Counted from the first letter of the stretch, positions 26,007 through 36,720 are shown. The stretch is 64,000 nucleotides of DNA from Photobacterium lipolyticum (GCF_003026475.1 NZ_PYMC01000006.1:124001-188000); one strand, 5' to 3'. The notes: a model not told the origin generated them from the sequence alone. A program made the numbers and translations.

Positions 26007-27508
26007 GTATCGTTATTGATCAGCATTGCACACGATTTAGCGGGTATTTTCAGGCTCTGTTTATCTCCCTCATTGTTGTCATCATCAAGCGTTCCTTGTT
26101 CGCTAGAGACATGCGGCGTGAGTAATACGTTTTGCATACCAACTAGGTCGCTATAGTGCCCCTCTGGCAAGTCAATGCTGACTTGCTTATCGCCTTTGTT
26201 GATCACAACGACCCCTTTCAGGCCTCGTGTAAATACCAGAAGGTCATCGCTGTGCTGGACGATGTCCATGGGTAACCCGTGCATCAGGTTATGAAAGTGA
26301 ATCATATTGACCAGTATCGGATCACGCCAGCTATCATACCAGCGAGGCTGACCTGCACTGTTTTTTATCCCGCTGGTATCAAGATCGGTGTAGATCAATG
26401 GCACGCCACCATCCCGCCCCATGATATAACAATAGGCCAGACGTTCATCTTCTTCTGACATTACCTGATCAAGAAAAACATCGTTGTTCGGGATGTCATG
26501 GGTGATGGCAAAGGTAATTGCTCTGTGGTTAGCAAGGGCATAGCCAACCGAGTATGGGTTAATAAGACTTGCCATCGATGCATTGTGATTGAAGACATCT
26601 GATACGGTGTGGAACAGCGGAAAATCATAGGCGCCTAATTGGGTGTTAGCCAGGTAGGGTTTAAGGAAAAGTTCATACTCCTGCTTTGTGGCACCGCCAT
26701 CGGTAATTATCTCGCCAAAGATGTGCACACCTTCACTGATATCGTCATCCCAGATTTGCCGAATATGCTCCAATGTCATGTGCTTGGCGGCATCAATTCT
26801 GAAGCCTTTTATACCTAATTGTTTTAACGCTCTAAGGTAAGATTTTTGTTGTTTAATTACATTTTTATTATTTTTTAGTGTCGGCAGACCGGCATCTTTG
26901 ATCCCATTGCTGATCCTTCCATGCTGAACTTGCCATGGATCTTTCCAGTTTTTAATGGGAAATGCGTTTACAAAATCACATTCAGTAAAAAGTGGTTGTG
27001 ATAAATCACCAAATATCTTGATAGATTCAAAATATTCTTCGCTATCCCTATATTCCGAAAGTGTCTTTTTACTCGGGTAATTCAGATCTGTTCTTTGTGC
27101 TGATTCGTTAGCCATGTGATTGAATACAATATCTGCATAAGTATGTATTTCATGATTATTTAATGCATTCACCATTGCTTTGAAATCATCCGTATTACCC
27201 AATTGATTATCAATCACACGATAGTCTTGAGGTTGGTACCGCTGCCACCATGGTGTACCGTCGTCTGAACGGTATGATTTATAGGGAGGAGATACAAGAA
27301 CAGCTTTGTAACCTGCATTAGCTATAGCTTTGGCGCTCCGTGTCACTTTGCTATATGGCCAGTCGAAGGCATGCAAAATGACATTAGTTGCATGTGAAGA
27401 TACTGAACCAGATGAGTGCTTTGCTGTTAATATTGAAGTCATTTTTATTACAACCACGCTTTTTAAACTAATAGTCAACTGAATAAATAATATTCTGATT
27501 GCCATCAT
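26003..27508 (-). CDS. Alpha-amylase family protein (GH13)
   Basis: The protein has the GH13 barrel with conserved regions I (DIVFNH), II (GFRIDAAKH, nucleophile Asp), III (IFGEII, acid Glu) and IV (ITHDIPNND; the usual FVDNHD is changed but keeps His-Asp). It would cut alpha-1,4 glucans. No convincing signal peptide is visible in the longest frame; residues 1-22 are moderately hydrophobic but lack a cleavage site. The ATG at 27442 (MTSILTAKHSSG) is an alternative start. Cellular location is thus open. The gene lies beside the glycogen and maltose genes, fitting a joint role in glucan use. Confidence 0.87.
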   Translation of the reverse strand: MMAIRILFIQLTISLKSVVVIKMTSILTAKHSSGSVSSHATNVILHAFDWPYSKVTRSAKAIANAGYKAVLVSPPYKSYRSDDGTPWWQRYQPQDYRVIDNQLGNTDDFKAMVNALNNHEIHTYADIVFNHMANESAQRTDLNYPSKKTLSEYRDSEEYFESIKIFGDLSQPLFTECDFVNAFPIKNWKDPWQVQHGRISNGIKDAGLPTLKNNKNVIKQQKSYLRALKQLGIKGFRIDAAKHMTLEHIRQIWDDDISEGVHIFGEIITDGGATKQEYELFLKPYLANTQLGAYDFPLFHTVSDVFNHNASMASLINPYSVGYALANHRAITFAITHDIPNNDVFLDQVMSEEDERLAYCYIMGRDGGVPLIYTDLDTSGIKNSAGQPRWYDSWRDPILVNMIHFHNLMHGLPMDIVQHSDDLLVFTRGLKGVVVINKGDKQVSIDLPEGHYSDLVGMQNVLLTPHVSSEQGTLDDDNNEGDKQSLKIPAKSCAMLINNDT

Positions 27509-27825
27509 TTGAACTCATCTCAACGCCGATTTTACTGGTATGAGATCTGGGGGAGTAGCCTTGCTTAGCTGATTTTTTCTAGTCAATGTCAGAAAATGAA
27601 TTTTTTATAATATTTTATCCGTAAGCTTGCAGCCTGATTTTACTATAGTTACATCCGTGAGCTCATTGCTTTGAAAACCAGCAACGATCGTTTCATTGTT
27701 CTGCTCTAAAAGAAATCAATTTTTTGTAAGTATTCACCATATTTCAGTGCAACGCCATTCTCAATTGGTATGGCGATGTGGTATATATGTGTTTGAGTGC
27801 TTAAGTAAATACAAGGAGTAACACC
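27509..27825. promoter_or_regulatory. Divergent promoter region of the amylase gene and glgCA
   Basis: About 320 bp, A/T-rich, between divergent glucan genes. No consensus operator or CRP site was found. The leader GTGGTATATATGTGTTTGAG lies about 45 bp before glgC, and AAGGAG precedes its ATG. Confidence 0.4.
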
Positions 27826-29043
27826 ATGGCTGGCGTTTTAGGAATGATTTTGGCAGGCGGTGAGGGCTCTCGTTTGCGCCCTTTAACAGATACACGGACC
27901 AAGCCTGCGGTTCCATTTGGTGGTAGTTACCGCCTGATTGACTTTGCATTGAACAATTTTGTAAATGCTGATTTTCTGAGGATTTATGTTCTTACTCAGT
28001 TCAAGTCTCAGTCTTTATATGTCCATATGAAGAAAGGCTGGAATATTTCAGGTATTACTGACCGTTTTATTGATCCTGTTCCTGCTCAGATGCGTATGGG
28101 CAAGCGCTGGTATGACGGTACAGCGGATGCTATTTATCAGAACATTCGTTTTATTGAACTGGCGGAACCTGACCAAGTATGTGTCTTTGGTAGTGATCAC
28201 ATCTATAAAATGGATGTGAAGCAGATGCTGGATTTCCATAAAGAAAAAGAAGCGGAGCTGACGGTTTCAGCACTGCGCATGCCATTGAGTGAAGCCTGCG
28301 CATTCGGTGTTATTGAAGTGGATGAAAAGGGCTGCATGGTGGGTTTTGAAGAAAAACCGGCTCAACCAAAAGCGATTCCTGGCGATCCTGATCACGCATT
28401 GGTTTCGATGGGTAACTACATTTTTGAAGCTGACACATTATGTGCAGAATTGGAAGAAGATGCAGTTAACGAAAATTCCAGTCACGACTTTGGCAAAGAC
28501 ATCATTCCTAAGCTTTTCCCGCAGGGTAAAGTGTTTGTTTATGATTTTAATACAAACATTATTCCGGGCGAGAAAAATAAAGGATACTGGCGTGATGTAG
28601 GTACGATTGAAGCGTATTGGCAAGCCCATATGGATCTGCTTTCAGAAGATGCCCAGTTCTCATTGTATAACCGTCAATGGCAGTTACATACGCATTACCC
28701 ACCGCTACCACCCGCGACTATTTTAGATAGTGATAACTGCAAAGTAGATATTAATAACTGTATGATTTCTGCGGGTAGTTATATTCGTGGTGCTCAAATA
28801 CATAAATCTGTACTTGGTTTCCGTACCAATGTTGATCATTGCAGCATGATTTCTGAATCGGTTATTCTGGGTGATGTGAAGATCGGTGCAAACTGTTCAA
28901 TTCGTCGTACGATTATCGATAAAGGCGCACAGATTGCCCCAGGTACGGTGATTGGTGAAAATCTTGAAGAAGACAGAAAGAAATATCACGTGTCTGATGA
29001 CGGCATTGTCGTGATCCCTAAAGGAGCAAAAATTGGCTTCTAA
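27826..29043 (+). CDS. glgC: Glucose-1-phosphate adenylyltransferase GlgC
   Basis: GlgC makes ADP-glucose from glucose-1-phosphate and ATP, the committed step of glycogen synthesis. The nucleotide-binding MILAGGEGSRLRPLTDTRTKPAVPFGG lies at the N-terminus, FGSDHIYKMD in the catalytic domain, and a C-terminal left-handed beta-helix (DCNKVDINN-like hexapeptide repeats) carries allosteric sites. The length is 405 (E. coli 431). AAGGAG precedes the ATG. It overlaps glgA by 11 bases, so the two are translationally coupled. Confidence 0.97.
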   Translation: MAGVLGMILAGGEGSRLRPLTDTRTKPAVPFGGSYRLIDFALNNFVNADFLRIYVLTQFKSQSLYVHMKKGWNISGITDRFIDPVPAQMRMGKRWYDGTADAIYQNIRFIELAEPDQVCVFGSDHIYKMDVKQMLDFHKEKEAELTVSALRMPLSEACAFGVIEVDEKGCMVGFEEKPAQPKAIPGDPDHALVSMGNYIFEADTLCAELEEDAVNENSSHDFGKDIIPKLFPQGKVFVYDFNTNIIPGEKNKGYWRDVGTIEAYWQAHMDLLSEDAQFSLYNRQWQLHTHYPPLPPATILDSDNCKVDINNCMISAGSYIRGAQIHKSVLGFRTNVDHCSMISESVILGDVKIGANCSIRRTIIDKGAQIAPGTVIGENLEEDRKKYHVSDDGIVVIPKGAKIGF

Positions 29044-30559
29044 CAAGAATCCGGTGCCAACAGCACCGCTTAAGATTTTATTTGTATCCTCTGAGGTTGA
29101 CGGTTTAGTCAAAACCGGCGGATTGGCAGATGTAGCCAAGTCTTTGCCGGCTGCTTTGAAAGAAATGGGACATGATGTTCGAATTGTCATGCCATTTTAT
29201 AAGACCGTAGCAGGTCGTGAACAGGCCGTTTCGCTACTGACAACCAAGCTATATGTTGATCCACAGCCTGCTGCTGTGGGTTATCAGATCATGCAGTTAG
29301 CAAGTGGCGATGTGCCAGTTTATGCGCTTGATGCTCCGCAGTACTTTGAGCGTTCTGAACTGTATGCTGAAAATAACCAAGCCTATGCTGATAATGGCGA
29401 GCGTTTTGCTTTCTTGAGTGCAGCCTCATTGGACATGTGTGAAAAAGTCGATTTCCAGCCAGACGTTATTCACTGTAACGACTGGCATACCGGATTGGTG
29501 CCTTTCTTGCTTAAAACCCGTTATGCCCAGAGTTCATTTTTTGCGCAAACAAAAAGTGTGATTACTATTCATAATGCGGTATTTAAAGGTGTTTTTAATT
29601 ACGAACAGTACAGTTTGATCCCTGAGCTGATCCAACGCCGTTACACTAATGCTGAAGTCGATCCTTCTCATATCAGTATGCTTAAAGCGGGTGTTGCTTA
29701 TGCTGATAAAGTGAATGCGGTTAGCCCTACTTATGCGTCAGAATTGCTGTCTCACTTAGGTTCTCATGGTATGGAAGCCGACTTTCAGAGCAGAGCCGGT
29801 GATTTGTATGGCATTGTGAATGGCTGCGATTATGGCGATTGGAACCCTGAAGCTGATCCATATATAAAGCAAAACTTTAAAGCGAATAAGGTAAGTCTGG
29901 CTCGCGGTAAAAAAGCGTGTAAGCGTGATTTACAGCAACAGGTTAATTTGCCTGTCGTTGATTTGCCTCTTTACGGTATGGTTTGTCGTCTGACAGAGCA
30001 AAAAGGTATTCATTATCTGATCCCTATCTTGAGAGATTTCCTCGCCAATGATGTCCAAATTGTGCTTGTCGGAACCGGTGATCCGAAACTTGCCAGTGCA
30101 TTGCGAGAAATCAGTGACGCATATAAAGAGAAATTTGCTTTTGTTGAAATCTACAGTAATCCGCTAGCACATTGCGTTGAAGCCGCAGCAGACTTCTTTA
30201 TGATGCCTTCAGAGTTTGAGCCTTGTGGTTTAAATCAGATGTACAGCTTAGCTTACGGTACGTTACCGATTGTACGAGCGGTGGGTGGATTGAAAGATAC
30301 CGTGATCGATTATGATCAGACTCCGCAAGTGGCAACGGGCTTTTCTTTTGAGAAGCCTACGCCAGAAGCATTGCTAATCAAGCTGCAGAGAAGTCTGTTA
30401 CTTTATTGTCAGCAACCTAAAGAGTTTAAGCGATTGCAGTTAAATGCAATGGTATGCAAATTCAACTGGAAAGACTCGGCTGAACAATATCTGGCTATGT
30501 ACTTAGGTAGTGAACTGTCTCAGCCTGTTGGAATACCTCATTTAGAAATACACGCTTGA
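29033..30559 (+). CDS. glgA: Glycogen synthase GlgA
   Basis: GlgA transfers glucose from ADP-glucose to the growing alpha-1,4 glucan (GT5 family). The ADP-glucose site motif VKTGGLADVAKSLP lies near residue 30, and the C-terminal domain has the GT-B motif SEFEPCGLNQMYSLAYGTLPIVRAVGGL. The TTG at 29033 lies inside the end of glgC, with AAGGAG six bases upstream, giving 508 residues. This is about 20-30 more than usual because of an N-terminal MASNKNPVPTAPL extension. A bidirectional terminator separates it from glgX. Confidence 0.96.
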   Translation: MASNKNPVPTAPLKILFVSSEVDGLVKTGGLADVAKSLPAALKEMGHDVRIVMPFYKTVAGREQAVSLLTTKLYVDPQPAAVGYQIMQLASGDVPVYALDAPQYFERSELYAENNQAYADNGERFAFLSAASLDMCEKVDFQPDVIHCNDWHTGLVPFLLKTRYAQSSFFAQTKSVITIHNAVFKGVFNYEQYSLIPELIQRRYTNAEVDPSHISMLKAGVAYADKVNAVSPTYASELLSHLGSHGMEADFQSRAGDLYGIVNGCDYGDWNPEADPYIKQNFKANKVSLARGKKACKRDLQQQVNLPVVDLPLYGMVCRLTEQKGIHYLIPILRDFLANDVQIVLVGTGDPKLASALREISDAYKEKFAFVEIYSNPLAHCVEAAADFFMMPSEFEPCGLNQMYSLAYGTLPIVRAVGGLKDTVIDYDQTPQVATGFSFEKPTPEALLIKLQRSLLLYCQQPKEFKRLQLNAMVCKFNWKDSAEQYLAMYLGSELSQPVGIPHLEIHA

Positions 30560-30582
30560 TTTAACATCTTGCGGCATATTCT

Positions 30583-30605
30583 AAAGCCCTCTCACGAGGG
30601 CTTTT
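30583..30605. terminator. Bidirectional terminator between glgA and glgX
   Basis: The stem AAAGCCCTC / GAGGGCTTT with a four-base loop ends in TTTT. It lies between the convergent glgA and glgX genes. Confidence 0.9.
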
Positions 30606-30611
30606 CGGTAA

Positions 30612-32537
30612 TTAATCCCGGCGAAGAATCGTCATTGATTTAGCGGACTGCATATAAGTGGTTTGCACTTCATGGCGTGAAATCGTATGTTCCGAAGTGT
30701 CACTAATTATGGTCCATGCACTGCCTGCTGGCAGTTTGAACCGTGTCGGTATTTTGGTCGGGTTGATCAAATAAAGAAGCTCACTTTCATCTTTGTATAA
30801 ACCAAGATGAAGAGCGATAGCGGCATGATCATGCCAGTCATTCATTTGTAAAATATGGCCATCGGATTGCATCCAGTGAATGCGGTGGTGACCACGATTT
30901 TCTCCAGAAAAGGCGTTGATAAATGGCAGCATATATTGGTTACGCGCTTCTATCATTTCGCTAAACCAATCCATAAAATCGGATTCTTCGCGGCTCAGGT
31001 TCCAATTAGTCCAGCTTATCGGAGTGTCCTGGCAGTAGGCATTGTTATTTCCCTGCTGACTATGAGAAAAACTATCAACCGCCAAAATATGAGGAATACC
31101 GAAGCTGAACAGCAAAGTCATCATCATATTTTTCTTCTGTTTTCTACGCAGTTCTATGATGCCAGTATTAACCGTTTTTCCTTCAATACCATGATTAAAG
31201 GATCGGTTATCACCATGTCCGTCTCGATTATTTTCCTTGTTATCGACATTGTGCTTCTCGTTATAAGACACTAAGTCCTGAAGAGTAAAGCCATCGTGAT
31301 AACAGATATAGTTAACACAGAGTTTGTCCGGCCATTTTGCTGCACTGAACAGGTCTCGTGATCCCATTAAACGCGTCGCAAACTCACCAAGTTGAGCAGT
31401 ATGATTCCAGAAGCTGCGAATAGTGTCGCGGAACCTATCATTACACTCATTCCAGCCCGAAGGGAAGGCACCTAATTGGTAACCATTGGGGCCAATATCC
31501 CATGGTTCGGCAATGAGTTTTACTTTTTGTAATACGGGATCTTGTTGGATTACTTGGAAGAAACCTGACTGGCGATCGAAATCGTCACCTCGGCGCCCCA
31601 ATGTTGCAGCCAAATCAAATCGAAATCCATCAATGTGGAACTCCTCGACCCAATAGCGCAATGAATCCATCACCGTTCTCAGTGCTGGCGAATAGCTTAG
31701 ATCTACGGTGTTGCCACAACCGGAGTGATTTTCAAACCCTTCCTTATCATTCTTTAGGTAGGTTTTGGGCGCAATTAACTTAAAGTTATGGGTTGGGCCA
31801 TCTTTACCGCTTTCTGCGGTATGGTTATAAACCACATCAAGGATAACTTCGATGTCATGCTCATGCAGAATTTTCACCATGGTTTTTAATTCGGTCACTG
31901 GATCATTGACTGCGAATTTTTCATCGGGGGCAAACCAGCACAGCGGGTTATAGCCCCAGTAGTTGGTAAGTTTTTTATCTGCTAAATGAGCCTCGTCGAA
32001 ACTTGTCGCAATCGGCATAAGCTGCAGAGTCGTTACACCCAAATGTTTAAAGTGTTCGATGACTGTTGGCTGGCATAAACCTAAAAATTTGCCTCTTAAT
32101 GCTTCGGGAATGCCTGGGTGCTGTTGAGTAAAACCTTTTACATGAAGCTCATATAAAACCGCTTTTTCTCGTTCAATACCGGGAAGATCACTTTGCTCCC
32201 AATCGAACTCATGGTTTTGTATAACGGCCGCAGGAATAGAGGCTGTTTCAGGGTTGGTTGTTAATCGCTTGGCGTATGGATCAAGGATCCAATGAGTTCC
32301 CTGAGAGTTAATAATACAGTAGGCATAACGCGTACCCGATTGAACTCCTGAGAGGAAAAGAGTGTAAATGTTATTAACATTTTTATTCAGGGGAAGATAG
32401 GCCGGGGGCGCGTCTTGAGCGAACAAAACAAGATGTAAACCATTTCCCTGAGGGGCGTGGATTGCAAAATTGCAGCCATCGATTGACAGTGTTGTGCCCA
32501 GTGGGAAGGGGGTACCTGTTTTTTTTTGCCAGTCCAT
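30612..32537 (-). CDS. glgX: Glycogen debranching enzyme GlgX-type (isoamylase family)
   Basis: The enzyme cuts alpha-1,6 branch points of limit dextrins. An N-terminal CBM48 domain (LGTTLSIDGCNFAIHAP) precedes a GH13 barrel with region I VILDVVYNHTAE, region II GFRFDLAATLGR (nucleophile Asp), region III LIAEPWDIG (acid Glu) and region IV CYHDGFTLQD. I start at the ATG 32537 (MDWQKKTGTPFPLG, 641 residues), which has AGAGGA upstream; the frame opens ten codons earlier inside a hairpin. Its position facing glgCA matches a role in glycogen mobilisation. Confidence 0.93.
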   Translation of the reverse strand: MDWQKKTGTPFPLGTTLSIDGCNFAIHAPQGNGLHLVLFAQDAPPAYLPLNKNVNNIYTLFLSGVQSGTRYAYCIINSQGTHWILDPYAKRLTTNPETASIPAAVIQNHEFDWEQSDLPGIEREKAVLYELHVKGFTQQHPGIPEALRGKFLGLCQPTVIEHFKHLGVTTLQLMPIATSFDEAHLADKKLTNYWGYNPLCWFAPDEKFAVNDPVTELKTMVKILHEHDIEVILDVVYNHTAESGKDGPTHNFKLIAPKTYLKNDKEGFENHSGCGNTVDLSYSPALRTVMDSLRYWVEEFHIDGFRFDLAATLGRRGDDFDRQSGFFQVIQQDPVLQKVKLIAEPWDIGPNGYQLGAFPSGWNECNDRFRDTIRSFWNHTAQLGEFATRLMGSRDLFSAAKWPDKLCVNYICYHDGFTLQDLVSYNEKHNVDNKENNRDGHGDNRSFNHGIEGKTVNTGIIELRRKQKKNMMMTLLFSFGIPHILAVDSFSHSQQGNNNAYCQDTPISWTNWNLSREESDFMDWFSEMIEARNQYMLPFINAFSGENRGHHRIHWMQSDGHILQMNDWHDHAAIALHLGLYKDESELLYLINPTKIPTRFKLPAGSAWTIISDTSEHTISRHEVQTTYMQSAKSMTILRRD

Positions 32538-32556
32538 TGAATCCTCTGATACGACT

Positions 32557-32580
32557 AAAGGCTGCATAAGCAGCCTTTTT
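32557..32580. terminator. Hairpin between malM and glgX
   Basis: The stem AAAGGCTGC / GCAGCCTTT with an ATAA loop sits 22 bp past the malM stop (minus strand). The T tract is better on the plus strand, but the minus strand also ends in TTTAGT. It probably ends lamB-malM transcription and overlaps the glgX leader. Confidence 0.7.
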
Positions 32581-32601
32581 AAATTGTTAAAATAGTCTAG
32601 C

Positions 32602-33432
32602 TTACTTTTTGGCTTCTACTGCTTGAATGAATGTCTCTTTCGCATCTTTGATACCAAGACGTTCAGCTTCATCAAGCAGTTTCATTGCTTTACTTATATC
32701 ACCATTATTTACTGCAGTCTGAATAGAATTCAAGTAATAACCTTGGGTTTCTACAGTTGTTGGTGCTTGATCGACCACAGGTTTGCTAAAGTTGACTGCC
32801 GCATTGTCAATTTGCGGTGATGATACGTGTAAGTAAAAACTGCCGTATGGGCTATGTTGAGCGATTGGATTCGGGATTTCTGGTGGCACAGTATGTCGTG
32901 CTATGGCATAAGCTTTCGCCGGGTGAAGAAGTTCAGTTGATTGCTGAAGATCATCCGGTTTCGTGAGGATAAGAATACGGACTTCTTTATCGGTGATCTG
33001 CGGGATAAAAGTAAACTTACCTTCCAGCATGTCGTCATCCAGCATTGAAGCGGGCTTATAGACAAACGAGCTAGTGTCAAACTGCTCAATAATCTCGTTA
33101 TTCTCATTTAAAATAGCAATAGTAGGCGCATATATGGTGCTGCTAGCAAAACTTTTCAACTGTATTGTGATTGCGCCACGATTGGCAGGAACACTGAATG
33201 CTGCAACAGGTCCGGCACTTAACGTTGACTGTAAAACCTGGCTTTGTGTATTGAGTTTGAATTTGACACTGGATGGTATAGACAGAGACTTCCATTCTAT
33301 TGAGGATAAAGAAGATGCAGTGTGAACCTCTCCCGTCGCTTGGTTTGTCGGGCTAGTGTCTATGTTTTCTGCTGTAGACACACAACCTGTAAGCAGGGCT
33401 GCAGAAAGACAGAGGGGAAGCAATTTATTCAT
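32602..33432 (-). CDS. malM: Maltose operon periplasmic lipoprotein MalM
   Basis: The 276-residue product has a lipoprotein signal with lipobox LLTGC (Cys about 17) and the MalM-type body (SVKFKLNTQSQVLQ ... GAITIQLKSFASSTIYAPT ... SPYGSFYLHVSSP). MalM is part of maltose regulons in gamma-proteobacteria; its role is unclear, possibly tied to the outer-membrane maltodextrin uptake. It follows lamB with a strong intergenic hairpin, as in E. coli lamB-malM. Confidence 0.93.
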   Translation of the reverse strand: MNKLLPLCLSAALLTGCVSTAENIDTSPTNQATGEVHTASSLSSIEWKSLSIPSSVKFKLNTQSQVLQSTLSAGPVAAFSVPANRGAITIQLKSFASSTIYAPTIAILNENNEIIEQFDTSSFVYKPASMLDDDMLEGKFTFIPQITDKEVRILILTKPDDLQQSTELLHPAKAYAIARHTVPPEIPNPIAQHSPYGSFYLHVSSPQIDNAAVNFSKPVVDQAPTTVETQGYYLNSIQTAVNNGDISKAMKLLDEAERLGIKDAKETFIQAVEAKK

Positions 33433-33495
33433 TATTATTCACCTATATTTTGGCTGTATTTGGCCTAATTTTTTTATAACCAATTAAACCAAATA

Positions 33496-33520
33496 CAGCC
33501 AGTCTCATCGAGACTGGCTG
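33496..33520 (-). terminator. Hairpin between lamB and malM
   Basis: A perfect 11-bp stem CAGCCAGTCTC / GAGACTGGCTG with a three-base loop lies 30 bp after lamB. On the minus strand it is followed by TATTTGG, a poor T tract, so it likely stabilises lamB mRNA and lowers expression of malM. Confidence 0.75.
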
Positions 33521-33549
33521 TTACAAACGTTATCGCTTAAGCGATGGGA

Positions 33550-34806
<1,257 letters not shown>

Positions 34807-35043
34807 TTATTTGTGGCCGGTGAGGCAGTGGAACCACCAACCAGTGGAAATTCTTTGTAAAAAAGAGGCGGGAGGACTTATTGCTTAAAAGCATGGCATC
34901 CCGCCATGACCTGTTATGGGTCTAATTCTCAAATCACATGAGCTAAGAGTGAACTCGGCAGTAAAACTCTCTCGATGTCTACTTGATGGATTTATTTTGC
35001 TCCTCTCCATATGACTCAACATCCTCCTCAGGAATCTATTGGC

Positions 35044-35080
35044 AAGGAGGAGTAGGGGGGAGGAGTGTGTAGATCACGTT
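35044..35080 (-). promoter_or_regulatory. MalT-like boxes upstream of lamB
   Basis: AAGGAGGAG (35044-35052) and GGGGGGAGGAG (35055-35065) resemble the MalT box GGGGA(T/G)GAGG. A nearly identical block GGGGGAGGAGTGT(G/T)TAGATCAC occurs upstream of malE (38176). The shared sequence in two maltose promoters supports a common activator, MalT. The distance of about 300 bp to lamB implies a long leader. Confidence 0.7.
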
Positions 35081-35123
35081 TTGTATGAACGTAAGAGAAA
35101 ACTGTGACAGTCAGTTATATTTA

Positions 35124-35139
35124 TGTGCCATTGATCACA
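35124..35139. promoter_or_regulatory. CRP-like site upstream of lamB
   Basis: TGTGC-CATTGA-TCACA matches the CRP consensus TGTGA-N6-TCACA at nine of ten positions. A site with the same half-site pattern (TGTGC-N6-TCACA) lies upstream of malE. Catabolite control of lamB is expected. Confidence 0.75.
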
Positions 35140-35303
35140 TATTCATCGTTATAGTGAATGCGGAGGCGAAATATTCATGACATTCATCACAAGTCTTTAG
35201 CCGGGGAAAGGGGATGAGTCGTGTTAAATCAGAACGATATCGGGGTGTAGTAGGCTGTTTTTGTGATACAGGTCAATTATTTTGATGGCTAATTGAACTT
35301 TGA

Positions 35304-35325
35304 AAATATGATCTTCATCATATTT
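35304..35325. promoter_or_regulatory. Perfect inverted repeat, possible operator
   Basis: The arms AAATATGAT and ATCATATTT are separated by CTTC. The A/T-rich arms and lack of a T tract make a protein-binding site more likely than a terminator. It lies between the lamB upstream sites and the end of the YEPxYVNY-repeat gene. The protein that would bind is unknown. Confidence 0.45.
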
Positions 35326-35551
35326 AAAATTTGCTCCCACGGTATGAGCATAATGACTGAGCGGATTCAGATATACCCAAACCCCGTCATTTTGAAGTGG
35401 TTCATTGAGAATTCAGGGACGTTTATGCGAGGCGTCAAGGTGGACAAATAGAGGTTTTTGAAAAGAGGGGGGTAAGGTGGTATCAAAGCCTTTGAAACTA
35501 GCCCAACACATGAGATTGAGAAATATGGGCTGGTATTCAGCCCATATCACT

Positions 35552-35914
35552 TTATTTTCTGGTGTGGTCGTAATTTACATAGCCAGGCTCATAAATTCCT
35601 TGGTTGTTGAAATGCCCAATGTCAGAAAGTTGCTCTAACTTGGTTTTGCTGTCAGCTGGTTTTCGCTCGGGTGCACGATAATTTACGTAGCTAGGCTCGT
35701 AATGACTAGACGCATTCTTATAACCAATCTCGAACAGGTTAGAGCCTTGGTTTGGCGTTGAACTGCGTTCTCTAGCATGCTGATAATTAACGTAGCCGGG
35801 TTCATAAAGCCCATTGGCGTCTTGACGGCCAATGTCTTTCAAATCGGCAAAGGCAGGAAGACTAATAAGCAAACTGCTAGCTAATAATGGAAGCACCATT
35901 AGTTTGATCTTCAT
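35552..35914 (-). CDS. Secreted protein with three YEPxYVNY repeats
   Basis: The 120-residue protein has a clear signal peptide (1-23, ending AFA-D) and then three copies of a 35-36-residue unit that start at Asp27, Glu62 and Asp98: [DE]IG, a variable stretch, then YEP[GS]YVNY. The mature protein is almost only this repeat, is rich in Tyr, Asn and charged residues, and has no Cys or membrane anchor. I do not recognise a family and infer no function. AAGGAT lies upstream of the chosen ATG (35914); the frame is open 17 codons further without support. It lies between malK and lamB, where E. coli has no gene, on the same strand as both. Confidence 0.75.
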   Translation of the reverse strand: MKIKLMVLPLLASSLLISLPAFADLKDIGRQDANGLYEPGYVNYQHARERSSTPNQGSNLFEIGYKNASSHYEPSYVNYRAPERKPADSKTKLEQLSDIGHFNNQGIYEPGYVNYDHTRK

Positions 35915-36024
35915 AACAGGTATCCTTATTGGAGGTATACAGTTAAGAAGACCGAGATCTAACAAACATCTTTCAACTTTAGTTGATTAGTACTATTTCA
36001 CATAAATTATGAATAGTTAAAATC

Positions 36025-36157
36025 CGTCATCCCGGAATTGAGGAACGAGATATCCGGGATCCAGTTCTAACCATATGCACTTTTAGATTCCGTATAAGTT
36101 CGTTCCTCACTTTACGGAATGACGACGTTTTGTTACTGAATTGGTCAAAACTTCTGT
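36025..36157 (+). repeat. Long palindromic element, copy 1
   Basis: This 133-bp stretch recurs in reverse orientation at 51865-51996 with about 85-90 percent identity by eye. A core of about 100 bp (36025-36124) is bounded by CGTCATCCCGG and GGAATGACG, which are imperfect inverted ends; a 33-bp flank ending CAAAACTTCTGT is also shared. It has no coding capacity. It resembles a small non-autonomous palindromic or MITE-like element. Confidence 0.8.
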
Positions 36158-36220
36158 AATGTAGTGCTAGTGGGAGAGGATAAAGACATTCTCTATCCTC
36201 TCAGGCCCATCAGGTTGGCG

Positions 36221-36403
36221 CTATTCATCATCAATGAAAGTGCGCCCTTCTAGAGAGTAGGGCTCTTTTTCATCGAAAAGGTTTTTCTGTCCAAGGTTTT
36301 TTTTGAGTTCATTTTCGAGTGATTTAGCCTCCAGGTAATTCCCTTCTTCATAAGCCAGTGCAATGCGTTCTTCGATATCTTCAATCCTATCTCTGAAGTT
36401 CAT
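36221..36403 (-). CDS. Small coiled-coil-like protein
   Basis: A 60-residue acidic helical protein, MNFRDRIEDIEERIALAYEE..., with heptad-like spacing and no signal peptide. I do not recognise it; it recalls small UvrB/C-motif-like helical hairpins (EEGNYLEAKSLENELKK). The ATG at 36403 is backed by GGAGG about eight bases upstream; the longer frame would need a TTG inside that site. It lies between malK and the YEPxYVNY-repeat gene, both on the same strand. Confidence 0.7.
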   Translation of the reverse strand: MNFRDRIEDIEERIALAYEEGNYLEAKSLENELKKNLGQKNLFDEKEPYSLEGRTFIDDE

Positions 36404-36720
36404 TTGAGGTGCCTCCAGCAAAGGTGCTGATAGATAAAAGTGGATATACGTCTATGTAAACGTCCTTAACGGTTGTACTGACATCAGATGATGTCTATTT
36501 AAAGCTTAAGATAAATTGGTGTTATTGGTAGTTTGTTGCGAGTGATTCGCTATGCTATTGATATTAAGAGATACTTTTCTGTTTTAGAGTGTCGGGTTGC
36601 GGATAGGCGTTTGAAGAAGTTGGATTTTCAGATCGGGATTATCTTGAGGCAGCAGAATAAGCGTGACACAAAATATTGCGTCACGCTTTCATCCTGGGGG
36701 ATTAACGGTTCAGCCGCGTG
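36404..36720 (-). terminator. Spacer containing the malK terminator
   Basis: In this 317-bp gap the stem AAGCGTGACACAA / TTGCGTCACGCTT (36659-36688) lies 33 bp after the malK stop and is followed on the minus strand by TTATTCTG. It should end the malK transcript and so separate malK from the downstream small genes. The remaining bases hold no supported gene; a plus-strand frame at 36533-36817 runs antisense into malK and is rejected. Confidence 0.65.
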
